Source: Pseudarthrobacter raffinosi (lineage in GTDB: Bacteria; Actinomycetota; Actinomycetes; Actinomycetales; Micrococcaceae). From it: a DNA stretch of 64,000 bases. Positions 34,695 through 44,272 of the stretch are shown in pieces. The position numbers and the translations under genes are program-made. The stretch is from NCBI RefSeq assembly GCF_023913735.1, contig NZ_JAMXBH010000012.1, positions 1-64,000 of the forward strand. Direction: 5' to 3'. The notes under the pieces were generated by a model. That model ran no database searches, was not told where the DNA came from, and saw nothing but the letters and a program-made list of their open reading frames with translations. Each line of letters begins with the position of its first letter. Position 1 is the stretch's first letter.

Positions 34695-35891
34695 CTAGAC
34701 CGCTTCGAGGACGCTGACGTAGTTGGCAATGCCTACACCGCCCATGTTCTGGACGGCGGCGCGGCGAGGGCTGGCGAGCTGCATGTCGCCAGCCGTCCCG
34801 GTGAGCTGCATGGCGGCGATGACGTGCTGGGATACGCCGGTTGCACCCACGGGGTGGCCCTTGGCCTTGAGTCCGCCGGAGACGTTGATGGGCAGCTTCC
34901 CGTCCTTGAAGACCCAGCCTTCCTGCACAGCGCGGGCGCCCTGGCCGGGTTCGGTCAGTCCCATGGCCTCGTACATCAGCAGTTCGGCGATGGTGAAGCA
35001 GTCGTGGACTTCGGCGAAGTCCAGGTCTTCAAGCCCGACGCCGGCCATCCCCAGCGCGCGCTGCCAGGACATGCGCGTGGCGGCGAAAGCCGTAGGATCC
35101 CGGCGTTCAGCCGGGAAGAAGTCGTTCGCCTGGCCGAAGCCGGCGAGCCGCACCAGCGCTGTGGCCCCGCCGGTTGGCGACGTGCTGAGCACAACGGCAG
35201 CGGCGCCGTCGGACACGGGGGAGCAGTCGGTGCGGCGCAGCGGATCGGCCACCATGGGGTTCTTGTCCGAGACGGTGCGGCAGAACTCCTCGCCGAGGTC
35301 CTTGCGGAGCTGGGCATAGGGGTTGTCGACGCCGTTGCGGTGGTTCTTGGCCGCGATGGAGCCCAGCACGTCGCCCAGCTGTCCGTCGCCGCGACCGTAG
35401 CGCTTTTCGTAGTGCTTGGCGACGTCCGCGAACAGGCCCGTAAAGCCGGTGGTGGACGTCTGGCCGGCCATGTCGTAGTCGGCGCCCAGCAGGGCGGCCC
35501 CCACAACGTCGGCGCCGGCGTGGGTCATCTTCTCGGCGCCGATCACCAGCACGGTCTTCGCCGTCCCGGCAAGCAGCGACTTGGTGCCCTGCTGGAACGC
35601 GGCCGACCCGGAGGCGCAGGCGTTCTCCACACGCGTGGCGGCGACGTTGGCCAGCTGGTCCGAGACCTGCAATGCCAGCGAGGACGGGAACGCCAGCGGC
35701 ATCATGCCGGAGTTGAACTGGCCCAGGTAGATCTCATCGATCTGGCCGGGCTCGATCCCGGCGTTGCTGATTGCCTCGGTGGCCACCTGGACGATCAGGG
35801 ACTCAAGGGTCTCGTCCGTGAGCTTGCCGAACCGGCTGTGGCCCCAGCCGGTGAGCAGGACATCCTTGCCGAACTGTTCCTTGAGGCTCAT
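34695..35891 (-). CDS. Thiolase (SCP-x clade acetyl-CoA acetyltransferase)
   Basis: A 398-residue thiolase-fold enzyme. The nucleophile is Cys in [13 protein letters not shown]; the histidines are in [12 protein letters not shown] and [24 protein letters not shown] and the HDCF motif put it in the SCP-x/lipid-transfer-related clade and not the classic PhaA/PcaF type. Its start overlaps the CoA-transferase B stop by 4 bp, so it probably cleaves the 3-oxoacyl-CoA that the transferase makes. The 244 bp upstream of it toward 34451 show no gene, only a GTGGACGCTAGG also present at 37501. Confidence 0.88.
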   Translation of the reverse strand: MSLKEQFGKDVLLTGWGHSRFGKLTDETLESLIVQVATEAISNAGIEPGQIDEIYLGQFNSGMMPLAFPSSLALQVSDQLANVAATRVENACASGSAAFQQGTKSLLAGTAKTVLVIGAEKMTHAGADVVGAALLGADYDMAGQTSTTGFTGLFADVAKHYEKRYGRGDGQLGDVLGSIAAKNHRNGVDNPYAQLRKDLGEEFCRTVSDKNPMVADPLRRTDCSPVSDGAAAVVLSTSPTGGATALVRLAGFGQANDFFPAERRDPTAFAATRMSWQRALGMAGVGLEDLDFAEVHDCFTIAELLMYEAMGLTEPGQGARAVQEGWVFKDGKLPINVSGGLKAKGHPVGATGVSQHVIAAMQLTGTAGDMQLASPRRAAVQNMGGVGIANYVSVLEAV

Positions 35892-36562
35892 GCCTCTACT
35901 CCCGCAGTTTCAAGCTCGACGTCGAATGCGGCTTCGGTCTTTTCGCGGATTTCCTCCACTGTGACCCCCGGCGCAAGGCGGGTCAGCGTGAGCTGCCGCC
36001 CGCCGTCGTCGTCCGATTTCACGATGTCGAAAACGGCGAGATCGCTGATGATCCGGTCCACGCAACGCAGGCCGGTGAGCGGCAGGGTGCACTCGGTGAC
36101 GATCTTGGCCGTGCCGTCCTTGGCGTTGTGCTCGGTCAGGACCACCACGCGCGGCGTGCCGGCCACGAGGTCCATGGCGCCGCCCATGCCCTTGACCATT
36201 TTGCCGGGGATGGTCCAGTTGGCGAGGTCGCCGTTGCCGGAGACCTGCATGGCGCCCAGGATGGCCACCTTGACGTGGCCGCCGCGGATCATGCCGAACG
36301 ATGTGGCGGAGTCGAAGATGCTGCCGCCGGGCAGGACCGTGACGGTCTGCTTGCCGGCGTTGATGAGGTCGGCGTCTTCGTCGCCCTCATAGGGGAACGG
36401 GCCCATGCCGAGCAGGCCGTTTTCGCTCTGCAGGACCACGCGGACGCCGTCGGGCAGGTTGTTGGCCACCAGCGTGGGGATGCCGATGCCCAGGTTCACG
36501 TAGTCGCCGTCGTTCAGTTCCTCGGCCGCGATGGCAGCCATTTCATCCCTGGTCCAGGCCAT
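35888..36562 (-). CDS. scoB: 3-oxoacid CoA-transferase subunit B
   Basis: A 224-residue subunit. The N-terminus [21 protein letters not shown] and the catalytic Glu in [14 protein letters not shown] are diagnostic. The enzyme moves CoA from succinyl-CoA to a 3-oxoacid through a glutamyl-CoA intermediate. With subunit A and the thiolase it forms a route from acetoacetate or a related acid to acetyl-CoA. It is 80 bp downstream of subunit A, with AAGGAG before the ATG. Confidence 0.92.
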   Translation of the reverse strand: MAWTRDEMAAIAAEELNDGDYVNLGIGIPTLVANNLPDGVRVVLQSENGLLGMGPFPYEGDEDADLINAGKQTVTVLPGGSIFDSATSFGMIRGGHVKVAILGAMQVSGNGDLANWTIPGKMVKGMGGAMDLVAGTPRVVVLTEHNAKDGTAKIVTECTLPLTGLRCVDRIISDLAVFDIVKSDDDGGRQLTLTRLAPGVTVEEIREKTEAAFDVELETAGVEA

Positions 36563-36642
36563 GGGGTTCTCCTTGGGGTTAAAAGTTTGCGGGGCCTTAA
36601 GCGTTCGTTCGCGCTATGGCGCGGGGGCGGGTCGGGTGGCGT

Positions 36643-37362
36643 TCAGGCGGGCACTGTTGCCGCTTCCCGGGGGCGGACGGTGCGCTGTTCGATGTCCTTC
36701 ACCCGGCCGCTCGCCTGGACCAGGTGCTGGACGTACACGCCCGGGGTGATGATGTGGTTGGGATCCAGTGCGCCCGGCTCGACAATGACTTCGGCTTCGG
36801 CCATCGTCACCAGGCCGGCGGTGGCCACCACGGGGTTGAAGTTCCGGGCCGTGTAACGGTAGATCAGGTTCCCGTCCGTGTCCGCGGTGTGCGCGTGGAC
36901 CAGTGCGACGTCGGCGCGGATGGCGCGCTCCTGGACGTACGTTTCGCCGTCGAACTCTGCGAGCGGTTTGCCTTCGGCAACCAGCGTTCCCACGCCGGTC
37001 TTGGTGTAGAAGGCGGGGATGCCGGCGCCGCCGGCGCGGAGGCGCTCGGCCAGGGTGCCCTGCGGGGTGAACTCCACCTCGAGCAGGCCCGCGAGGTACT
37101 GCTCGGCGAAGAGTTTGTTCTCGCCGACATAGGAGGCGATGACCTTGCGGACCTGGCCGGCTTCGATCAGGACGCCCAGGCCTTTCCCATCCACGCCCAT
37201 GTTGTTGGACACCACGGTCAGGTCGCGGACGCCGGAATCGCGCACGGCCTCGATGAGGTCCGCCGGGATGCCGCTCAGGCCGAAGCCGCCGACGGCGAGC
37301 GTCATGCCGTCCTGGAGCACTTCCGCCAGGGTTGCGGCGGCGTTGGATTTCAGTTTGGACAT
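36643..37362 (-). CDS. scoA: 3-oxoacid CoA-transferase subunit A
   Basis: A 239-residue subunit with the glycine-rich CoA site AVGGFGLSGIPADLI, and ASYVGENKLFAEQYL and GGAGIPAFYTKTGVGT, typical of SCOT/AtoD-type subunits. It is the first gene of the operon, transcribed divergently from the IclR gene across a region holding two matching operators. Confidence 0.92.
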   Translation of the reverse strand: MSKLKSNAAATLAEVLQDGMTLAVGGFGLSGIPADLIEAVRDSGVRDLTVVSNNMGVDGKGLGVLIEAGQVRKVIASYVGENKLFAEQYLAGLLEVEFTPQGTLAERLRAGGAGIPAFYTKTGVGTLVAEGKPLAEFDGETYVQERAIRADVALVHAHTADTDGNLIYRYTARNFNPVVATAGLVTMAEAEVIVEPGALDPNHIITPGVYVQHLVQASGRVKDIEQRTVRPREAATVPA

Positions 37363-37401
37363 TCCGTCTCCTCATCATCGAGCGTGCAGAGCCATTCAAG
37401 T

Positions 37402-37419
37402 CCTCCACGTTGTGGACAC
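37402..37419. promoter_or_regulatory. IclR operator, CoA-transferase side
   Basis: CCTCCACGTTGTGGACAC contains the dyad TCCAC-GTT-GTGGA. It is almost the reverse complement of the site at 37520. Confidence 0.7.
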
Positions 37420-37519
37420 TGGGCCTGAAGAAGGAGCCTAGGGTGCTCAAGGAAGTTGGTCAACGGCGTAATTCTGCCCGCAAGGCAGATATTTCACAGC
37501 GTGGACGCTAGGCTTTGAG

Positions 37520-37537
37520 GTGTCCACATTGTGGAGG
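37520..37537. promoter_or_regulatory. IclR operator, regulator side
   Basis: GTGTCCACATTGTGGAGG contains the dyad TCCAC-ATT-GTGGA and lies 24 bp before the IclR start, facing the copy at 37402. Confidence 0.7.
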
Positions 37538-37561
37538 ATTTCTTGAGAGTTGGTGATCCGA

Positions 37562-38344
37562 ATGAAGAATCCAGTCCAAGGGGCGCAGGTGGTGGGCCGC
37601 GTCGCATCACTGCTCCGGCTTGTCGGCCGGAAGCCGGAGGGCAGCTCGATTGCCGGGCTGGTCCGGGAGTCCGGGCTGACCCGCCCCACCGTCCACCGGC
37701 TCCTGGCCTCCCTTGCCGCGGAGGGCCTCCTGGACCACGATGCCCGCAGCGGAAACTGGATCCTGGGCCCTGAGATTTTCCTGCTGGGATCAGTGGCGGC
37801 GGCCCGCTTCCCGTTTGAGGACCTGGCGCGGCCAAGCCTGCGCCGGCTGGCGGAGGAGACCGGCGAGAGCGCGTTCTATTCCATCCGCAGGGGCCAGGAG
37901 ACGGTCTGCGTGCTGCGGGAAGAGGGCAGCTTCCCGGTACGCTCCTTCGTGCTGCACGAGGGAGTCCGTTTTCCACTGGGTGTGGCCTCGGCCGGGACCG
38001 CCATCATGGCGTTCCTCCCGGACGAGGAACAGGAAGCCATCCTGTCCGGCTGGGACCAGCACGCCGGCAGTTTCGCGGCAGGCCACAGCATGGACGTGGT
38101 GCGCAGGAATCTGGAACGGACCCGGCTGCATGGATTCGCAGTGAATCCCGGCCTCGTGCTGGAAGGCAGCTGGGGAATGGGGACGGCCGTGTTCGACCAG
38201 CTGGGCAGGCCCGTGGGCGCGCTTTCACTCACCGGCATCGAACCCCGGTTCCGGCCGGAACGGCAGGAGTTCCTCGGCAAACTGCTGATGGAGGAAGCCC
38301 ACCGGATCAGCACCACACTGAGTTCAACACTGACCGGCCGCTGA
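37562..38344 (+). CDS. IclR-family transcriptional regulator
   Basis: A 260-residue regulator. The N-terminal winged helix is SSIAGLVRESGLTRPTVHRLLASLAAEGLLDHD. The C-terminal effector domain has GESAFYSIRRGQETVCV, FPLGVASAGTAIMAFLP and GAVFDQLGRPVGALSLTG-like sequence. ATG 37562 is taken as start; GTG 37550 is also in frame. It likely controls the divergent scoAB-thiolase operon and itself through the two operators between them. Confidence 0.9.
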   Translation: MKNPVQGAQVVGRVASLLRLVGRKPEGSSIAGLVRESGLTRPTVHRLLASLAAEGLLDHDARSGNWILGPEIFLLGSVAAARFPFEDLARPSLRRLAEETGESAFYSIRRGQETVCVLREEGSFPVRSFVLHEGVRFPLGVASAGTAIMAFLPDEEQEAILSGWDQHAGSFAAGHSMDVVRRNLERTRLHGFAVNPGLVLEGSWGMGTAVFDQLGRPVGALSLTGIEPRFRPERQEFLGKLLMEEAHRISTTLSSTLTGR

Positions 38345-38388
38345 ATCCACGGTCGTCGCCGCTGAGTTTCCCCGGCTTAGGGAAGGAA

Positions 38389-38447
38389 CGACGACGGCGC
38401 GCCGCGTTTTCGGGGCGACGCGCCGCCGTCGTGCCCCAAAAGTGGGG
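38389..38447. terminator. Inverted repeats between convergent iclR and nadE
   Basis: ACGACGGCG (38389-38397) pairs with CGCCGTCGT (38424-38432) around a GC-rich, partly symmetric centre with a TTTTCGGGG loop. A smaller CCCC-AAAAGT-GGGG dyad follows at 38434-38447. Likely a bidirectional transcription end. Confidence 0.6.
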
Positions 38448-38470
38448 AATTCCAGCGTTGTGTGGAGCGC

Positions 38471-39292
38471 TTACTTCCACCACGTATCGAAGATGGTGAC
38501 CGGCACGGTGCGCTTGTGGCGTGTGCGGAGGTACTTCTGTTCGATCAGCTCGGCCGCCGCTTCGGGGATCTCCCGGCCTTCGAGGTAATCATCGATCTGG
38601 TCGTACTTGATTCCCAGTTCGTCCTCGTCGGTGCGTCCGGGCCTGCCGTCCAGGAGGTCGGCGGTGGGTACTTTTTCCCAGACACGGGCAGGGGCGCCCA
38701 GTTCGGCCAGCAGTTCGCGGTTCTGGCGTTTGTTGAGGCCGAACAGGGGCAGGATGTCCGCGCCGCCGTCGCCGAATTTAGTGAAGAACCCGGTGACGGA
38801 CTCTGCGCCGTGGTCGGTGCCGATCACCAGGTAGTTGTGCTCCCCGGCCAGCGCGTACTGCGCGATCATCCGCGTGCGGGCCTTGGTGTTGCCCTTGTGG
38901 AAATCGGAAATCCCGTTGCCCACCGTCTTCTCGAATTCGTTCTCGAAGCCATCCACGGCGGCGGAGATGTTGAAGGTCCATTCCGTCTTGGCCTGGATGA
39001 AGTCCAGGGCGGCCTGGGCGTCGTCCTCGTCGTGCTGGACGCCGTACGGAAGGCGGACCGCCACGAAGTTGGCCTCCACGCCTTCGGCATCAAGCTCCTC
39101 CACGGCCAGCTGGGCCAGTCTGCCGGCGAGGGAGGAGTCCAGCCCGCCCGAGATGCCCAGGACAAAGCCCTTGGTGTGGGTTGCCCGGAGGTAATCCTTC
39201 AGGAAATCCACCCGCTTGCGCACCTCCCCGAGGGGGTCGATCCGGGGCTGCACGCCCATTTCTTCGATGATGGTGGCTTGGAGTTCGCGCAT
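38471..39292 (-). CDS. nadE: Ammonia-dependent NAD+ synthetase
   Basis: A 273-residue enzyme converting deamido-NAD+ to NAD+. The PP-loop is [57 protein letters not shown] is the family-specific core (in part). There is no N-terminal glutaminase domain, so it is the NH3-dependent type, and the C-terminus [17 protein letters not shown] is typical. ATG 39292 matches the usual N-terminus ([13 protein letters not shown]). Confidence 0.95.
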   Translation of the reverse strand: MRELQATIIEEMGVQPRIDPLGEVRKRVDFLKDYLRATHTKGFVLGISGGLDSSLAGRLAQLAVEELDAEGVEANFVAVRLPYGVQHDEDDAQAALDFIQAKTEWTFNISAAVDGFENEFEKTVGNGISDFHKGNTKARTRMIAQYALAGEHNYLVIGTDHGAESVTGFFTKFGDGGADILPLFGLNKRQNRELLAELGAPARVWEKVPTADLLDGRPGRTDEDELGIKYDQIDDYLEGREIPEAAAELIEQKYLRTRHKRTVPVTIFDTWWK

Positions 39293-39331
39293 GTGATCCA
39301 GCCTAGTCAGCGCTGTCAACAACGCTCAATT

Positions 39332-39393
39332 GTGTCCACCCGAACCACCCACGTGTCCACCCGAACCACTCACAGCCCGGCGCGAACGGACAC
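39332..39393. repeat. GTGTCC repeat array between nadE and lacI
   Basis: GTGTCCACCCGAACCAC occurs at 39332 and 39353 (21-bp step). An inverted GGACAC at 39388-39393 faces them. It is built like the array at 9244-9343 but is less regular. It precedes the stop of the leftward lacI gene. Confidence 0.65.
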
Positions 39394-39406
39394 TTGGGGC
39401 CCGGAC

Positions 39407-40429
39407 CTACAGCGCTGCCGGTGCCGCTCCCGTTGAACCGCGGACGGTGAGATGCGTAGGCATCAGCGACCGGCTGCGGCTGCCACCGCCCGCCAGCGGG
39501 TTGAGCTGGGCCAGGAGCATGGACACTGCTACGCGGCCTGCTTGTTCGATAGGGGACGTCATGGTGGTCAGCGGGGGATTGCAGAAGTCCGCGCCAAAGA
39601 TGTCGTCGCAGCCCACCACGCTGATGTCCTCCGGGACCCGGATGCCGCGTTCGCGCAGCCGCTGAAGCATGCCGATGGCGATGAGGTCGTTAAAGGCAAT
39701 GCAGGCGGTGACGCCGGAGTGCACGGCCGCATCGGCTGCGGCGGCACCTGATTGTGTCTTGGGGGCGAACGGTCCCAGCCTGCGCACGTCCACGCCGCGG
39801 TCCTCGGCGGCGGCCGCCAGGGCTGTCCAGCGAAGGGTGCTGGATTGGGACGTGAGTGGACCGGCCATGTAGGCGATGCGGGTGTGGCCGAGGGAAATCA
39901 GATGGTCCAGCGCCTGGCTGGTGGCGGAGGGAGTGTCAATCACGACGGCGGGAACGCCGGCTACGTCGCGGTTGATGGTCACCATGGGAATCCTGGCTGC
40001 GGCGGCCAGCAGCGCCTCATCGCTGAGCCTGGACGCGGCGACGATGATTCCGTCAGCGCTCTTGCGCAGCTGCTCCATGGTGGAGGCCTCCACTTCGTCG
40101 GACTCTTCGGTGTCCACGAGCAGCTGCGTGTAGCCGGCTGCCTTGAGCTGCAGCTGGGTGCCACGGATGAGATCGAAATAGAAGGGGTTGGTGATGTCGG
40201 GCACCAGGACGCCGACGGCGCCGGTGCGGCCGGAGCTCAGGGCTTTAGCTTGGCTGTTCGGCGTGTAGTTCAGCTCGGCCGCCGCCGCTTCGATGCGGGC
40301 GCGGGTTCGGATGTTGACCCGGTCCGGAGTGGAAAGTGCGCGGGACACGGTGGACGCGGCCACACCGCAGATCGCGGCGATGTCGTGGATGGTGGCAGGA
40401 CGGTCTGTTCCGGCTGCTTGCATCGCCAT
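39407..40429 (-). CDS. LacI-family regulator (first of two paralogues)
   Basis: A 340-residue repressor-type protein. The helix-turn-helix is TIHDIAAICGVAASTVSRALS, the hinge NSQAKALSSGRT, and the effector domain begins VGVLVPDITNPFYFDLIRGT and ends VVGCDDIFGADFCNPPLTTMTSP. It is closely similar to the regulator at 50295 throughout. Divergent from the isomerase/oxidoreductase genes; the intergenic region holds an operator at 40519 and two direct TTGCCACAGCC repeats (40473, 40498) nearer its own start, suggesting autoregulation. Confidence 0.92.
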   Translation of the reverse strand: MAMQAAGTDRPATIHDIAAICGVAASTVSRALSTPDRVNIRTRARIEAAAAELNYTPNSQAKALSSGRTGAVGVLVPDITNPFYFDLIRGTQLQLKAAGYTQLLVDTEESDEVEASTMEQLRKSADGIIVAASRLSDEALLAAAARIPMVTINRDVAGVPAVVIDTPSATSQALDHLISLGHTRIAYMAGPLTSQSSTLRWTALAAAAEDRGVDVRRLGPFAPKTQSGAAAADAAVHSGVTACIAFNDLIAIGMLQRLRERGIRVPEDISVVGCDDIFGADFCNPPLTTMTSPIEQAGRVAVSMLLAQLNPLAGGGSRSRSLMPTHLTVRGSTGAAPAAL

Positions 40430-40518
40430 GGCGCGCTCCTCACTGAACGGGATGACTGGGGGCTTGTGACGGTTGCCACAGCCCTATAGCTCCTAGATTG
40501 CCACAGCCTGCAATCATT

Positions 40519-40557
40519 TGGCAATCGGTTGTCATTGACAGTTGACGTGTCTAGACT
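40519..40557 (+). promoter_or_regulatory. LacI operator-promoter 1
   Basis: Operator TGGCAATCGGTTGTCA (40519-40534). Its right end TTGTCA (40529-40534) serves as the -35, then a 17-bp spacer and -10 TAGACT (40552-40557). It drives the isomerase/oxidoreductase pair starting at 40647. Confidence 0.75.
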
Positions 40558-40646
40558 TACGGCAGCACTTGTTTGTGAACTGAGTCACCCGCGCGCCGGA
40601 GCGGCACCTAGGCTGTCCCGTCGCGGGCATACCTAAGGAGATTCCC

Positions 40647-41507
40647 GTGACCGAAGCAACAACCGCAGCAACAAGCACTGCCTGGACGCTCTCAGGATTC
40701 GGCGACGAGGTGGATACGGACCCCGCCATCCAGGCTGCTGTCCTGCTGGCGCTCGGCGCGAACTACATCGAAGTTCGCAGCGCCTGGGGCGTCAACGTCT
40801 CAGAAATGACGTCTGAGCAGGTAGCTGACCTCAAGGAACTCTTGGACGCCAAGGGCTTGAAGGTCTCAGCCGTGGCCAGCCCCATCGGCAAGGTGGACAT
40901 CAGCCTGCCCGTGGAGCACGAGGTGGAGCGCCTTCGCCAGATCATCTCCGTAGCCAAGGGCCTGGATACCAAATACATCCGGATCTTCTCCTTCTTCCGG
41001 AGTGAAGCCCAGACGCCGGAGGAAATCCGCGACGACGTCCTCACGCGCATGCGGGCACTGGCCGCTGAAGCCGAAAGCGCCGGCGTCGTACTCCTGCACG
41101 AGAACGAAAAGGACATCTACGGCGATACGCCGCAGCGCGTCCTGGACATCATGGAGTCCGTGGACTCTCCCGCACTGAGGATCGCCTGGGACAACGCCAA
41201 CTTCGTCCAGGTAGGCGTCCGCCCCTACACCGATGGCTACGCCATGCTCCGCCCCTACCTCGAATACCTCCAGGTCAAGGACGCCATCATGGCTACGGGT
41301 GAGGTTGTGCCTTCCGGCCACGGCGACGGCGAACTGGACGCCACCATTGCTGCCCTGAAGGCGGACGGTTACGCAGGCTTTGCCTCACTCGAACCCCACC
41401 TCGCCAGCCACCACAAGCTGGGCGGCTTCTCCGGTCCGGTTGCCTTCGGCATGGCCGCGCGCGCCTTCGCGGTCCTTGCTGCCAAGAACGGAATCGAACT
41501 TTCGTGA
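40647..41507 (+). CDS. TIM-barrel sugar isomerase/epimerase-type protein
   Basis: A 286-residue AP-endonuclease-2-fold protein of the sugar phosphate isomerase/epimerase group. The barrel strands carry likely metal ligands in VVLLHENEKDIYGD, LRIAWDNANF, YLQVKDAI and FASLEPH. Substrates in this group include keto-sugars, inosose and 3-keto-glycosides. Preceded by AAGGAG; its stop overlaps the start of the Gfo/Idh/MocA gene by 4 bp, so the two probably act on one intermediate. Confidence 0.85.
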   Translation: MTEATTAATSTAWTLSGFGDEVDTDPAIQAAVLLALGANYIEVRSAWGVNVSEMTSEQVADLKELLDAKGLKVSAVASPIGKVDISLPVEHEVERLRQIISVAKGLDTKYIRIFSFFRSEAQTPEEIRDDVLTRMRALAAEAESAGVVLLHENEKDIYGDTPQRVLDIMESVDSPALRIAWDNANFVQVGVRPYTDGYAMLRPYLEYLQVKDAIMATGEVVPSGHGDGELDATIAALKADGYAGFASLEPHLASHHKLGGFSGPVAFGMAARAFAVLAAKNGIELS

Positions 41508-42517
41508 CCGGCCTCAAGGCCGCAGTTATTGGCTGCGGTGATGTGTCGGCAGTGCACTTTGAGGCCATCGCAAAGCTCGATGGCGCGCGGCTGGCTGGGG
41601 TCTGCGACTCGGATCCCGGCCGCCTTGCGGCCGCCGTGGCCGCCTACGGCGTCCCGGGTTTCCCCGATCATCTCAGTCTGATCGAGGCCGTCGGACCGGA
41701 TGTTGTGCACATTACGACGCCGCACAACATGCACGCCACCATCGCCGTGGACTGCCTTGAACGCGGCGTGAACGTCATTGTCGAAAAGCCGCTCGCGCAT
41801 ACGCTTGAAGAAGGCCGCCGGCTGGTGGAGGCCGCCAAGGCGGGCACTGCCAAGATTGCCGTCTGCTTCCAGAACCGCTACAACGCCACCTCGCAGGCCA
41901 TGCACGCACTGCTTTCCTCCGGCGAGCTAGGCGCGGTAGTAGGGGCGTCAGCAACGGTGCTGTGGCACCGCAATGCCGACTATTACCGCAGCCGGCCCTG
42001 GCGCGGCACCTGGGAGGGTGGCGGCGGCGGGCTCATGATGAACCAGGCCATTCACACCGTTGACCTGGTGCAGTGGCTGCTGGGCGACGTCGTTTCGTTG
42101 TCCGGCAATGCGGCCACCAGGTTCCTGGGCGAAACCATCGAGGTGGAGGACACTGCGGAATTTGTTGCCGAGCACGCCAACGGTGCGCGGAGCGCCGTCT
42201 ATGCCACGCTGGCCAACGCCGTCAACGCCCCGGTTACGCTGGACATTGTCACGGAAAAAGCGACTCTCAGTCTTCGTGGGGACTTGACGGTCACTTATGC
42301 GAACGGCCGGGTTGAAGTGGTTCCCGAGCGTGTGGTGGAGACCGGCGGACGTGCCTACTGGGGCGTCTCGCACGAACTGCTCATCAGTGACTTCTATGCC
42401 CGGCTCGGTGACGAGGGCCCGTTCTGGATCGACCCTGGAGCAGCGGAAAAATCCCTGAGGATCGTCAAGGAAATTTACCGCCAGAGCTACCCGGACGCGG
42501 CGGCGAAAGTTTCCTGA
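41504..42517 (+). CDS. Gfo/Idh/MocA-family oxidoreductase
   Basis: A 337-residue NAD(P)-dependent sugar dehydrogenase. The N-terminal Rossmann part is AAVIGCGDVSAVHFEAI, the family EKP motif is VEKPLAHTLEEGRRL, and the C-terminal domain contains GGGGLMMNQAIHTVDLVQWLLG with the catalytic His. Starts GTG 41504 within the isomerase stop. The pairing suggests oxidation of a sugar carbon followed by isomerisation or elimination by the TIM-barrel partner (inference). Confidence 0.9.
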   Translation: MTGLKAAVIGCGDVSAVHFEAIAKLDGARLAGVCDSDPGRLAAAVAAYGVPGFPDHLSLIEAVGPDVVHITTPHNMHATIAVDCLERGVNVIVEKPLAHTLEEGRRLVEAAKAGTAKIAVCFQNRYNATSQAMHALLSSGELGAVVGASATVLWHRNADYYRSRPWRGTWEGGGGGLMMNQAIHTVDLVQWLLGDVVSLSGNAATRFLGETIEVEDTAEFVAEHANGARSAVYATLANAVNAPVTLDIVTEKATLSLRGDLTVTYANGRVEVVPERVVETGGRAYWGVSHELLISDFYARLGDEGPFWIDPGAAEKSLRIVKEIYRQSYPDAAAKVS

Positions 42518-42593
42518 CCGCTTCACGGCAACCGGTTGAAGTCGCTTAGAACGTTTCATTCGCGGGCTTCGAAAATATAAGTTGCAACAAAAT

Positions 42594-42632
42594 TGACAAT
42601 CGGTTGCCAAGACTGGCAATTATGCGTACTCT
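42594..42632 (+). promoter_or_regulatory. LacI operator-promoter 2
   Basis: Operator TGACAATCGGTTGCCA (42594-42609). Its right end TTGCCA is the -35 (42604-42609), then 17 bp and -10 TACTCT (42627-42632). An extra half-site TGGCAA follows at 42614. It drives the ABC importer operon at 42713. Confidence 0.72.
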
Positions 42633-42712
42633 GAATCTCGAACGTCGGTGTGTCCAACGCCACACCGGCCGGAATTCGCAACTCTCACGTTCCACAGATC
42701 CAGGAGCCAACA

Positions 42713-44239
42713 ATGAAGTTAGGTCCCAAAGCGGCAGCAGCCGCTCTTATCACCAGTGCGGCCCTCGCGCTGACAGCCTGCGGCGGCGCCCCAGGCGCCA
42801 ATAACCCCGGCGCCCCTAAAACGACCACCCTCACACTGGGCGCCGTTAGAGACATGACTTCCTGGGACCCCGCGCAAGCGCATGTGGGCCACGTCCTGCA
42901 GCCCTACCAGGCAGCCTACGATTCCCTGCTCCTGCGGGAACCGGATGGCAAGCTCAGCCCTATGCTGGCCACCGCGTGGAAGTACAACGACGCGGACACT
43001 CAGCTGACCGTTGACCTCCGCACAGACGTGACCTTCAGCGATGGCGCCAAGTTCGACGCCGAGGCTGCCAAGGCAAACCTGGACCACTTCAAAAAGGCCA
43101 ATGGCCCGCAGATGGCCCAGCTCACCGCCGTCTCGGACGTGAAGGTGGTGGATGCCGATACCATCGAGCTCAACCTCGCCACTCCTGACCCTTCTCTGGA
43201 GTTCTACCTAAGCCAGGCCGCTGGCCTGATGGGCAGCCCCAAGGCCCTGGGCACCGAAAGCATCAAGACCGAGCCCGTGGGCAGCGGCCCGTACGTCATG
43301 GACAAGGCGGCCACGGTTAAGGACTCACAGTCGGTGTTCACAGCCCGCAAGGATTACTGGAACAAGGACAATCAGAAGTTCGAGAAACTCACCCTCAAGA
43401 TCCTGACTGACCCGACCGCCCGGACCAACGCCTTGGTGTCGGGACAGGTGGACGCTACGTTGCTAGATCCCAAGACCGGTAAGCAGGCCGAGGGCGCGAA
43501 GATGAAGCTGGTCACCAACCAGGTGGACTGGCAGGGACTGTTGCTCCTGGATCGGGACGGCGCCAAGAATGCCCCCCTCAAGGATGTGAAGGTCCGTCAG
43601 GCCATTAACCACGCGTTCGACCGCAAGACGATCCTCGATCAGGTACTGCTGGGACAGGGCAGTCCGACGTCCCAGCCCTTCGGCAAGGAGAGCGGCGCGT
43701 GGGTGGAGGAACTTGAAAACAAGTACCCTTATGACCCGGCGAAGGCGAAGGCCCTGCTGAAGGAAGCCGGCTACGAAACCGGCGTGACCCTTGAGGTTCC
43801 GTCCGTTCCGGGCTTCGAAACCCAGCTCGCGGTGCTGAAGCAGCAGCTGTCGGACGTGGGGATCACCCTGAACGTCGGCGCAGCGATTACTAACACGTTC
43901 ACGAGCGACGTCGCAGCCCAGAAATTCACCACCATGTACTTCTCGCTCTTCCAGGGGGAGCCGTGGGTGGCCATCAACCAGATTGTCTCCACGAAGGCGC
44001 TGTACAACCCGTTCAAGAACACCACTCCTGAGCTGCAGGCCAAGATCCACGCGGTGCAGAGCGGCGGCGAAAAAGCGGACGAGCTCGCCAAGGAAGTTAA
44101 CAGGTACGTCGTGGAGCAGGCCTGGTTCGCCCCGCTGTTCCGGGTAAACCAGATGTACTACCACAACGACAAGGTCACGGTAACGCCCCAGATCCAGCAG
44201 GCCGTCCCGTCCATCTACAACTACTCGCCGGCCAAGTAA
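42713..44239 (+). CDS. Dpp/Opp-type ABC substrate-binding lipoprotein
   Basis: A 508-residue cluster-C binding protein. The signal has lipobox LTAC (Cys about 23). The mature part starts LTLGAVRDMTSWDPAQAHVG and includes VTFSDGAKFDAEAAKANLDHF and GSGPYVMDK, as in DppA/OppA. In this fold, members from soil and gut bacteria also bind oligosaccharides and plant glycosides; the neighbours here favour a carbohydrate over a peptide. ATG 42713 has CAGGAG upstream. Confidence 0.88.
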   Translation: MKLGPKAAAAALITSAALALTACGGAPGANNPGAPKTTTLTLGAVRDMTSWDPAQAHVGHVLQPYQAAYDSLLLREPDGKLSPMLATAWKYNDADTQLTVDLRTDVTFSDGAKFDAEAAKANLDHFKKANGPQMAQLTAVSDVKVVDADTIELNLATPDPSLEFYLSQAAGLMGSPKALGTESIKTEPVGSGPYVMDKAATVKDSQSVFTARKDYWNKDNQKFEKLTLKILTDPTARTNALVSGQVDATLLDPKTGKQAEGAKMKLVTNQVDWQGLLLLDRDGAKNAPLKDVKVRQAINHAFDRKTILDQVLLGQGSPTSQPFGKESGAWVEELENKYPYDPAKAKALLKEAGYETGVTLEVPSVPGFETQLAVLKQQLSDVGITLNVGAAITNTFTSDVAAQKFTTMYFSLFQGEPWVAINQIVSTKALYNPFKNTTPELQAKIHAVQSGGEKADELAKEVNRYVVEQAWFAPLFRVNQMYYHNDKVTVTPQIQQAVPSIYNYSPAK

Positions 44240-44272
44240 GACCCGGGTCAGGAAGCAACATAAACCGGCGCA

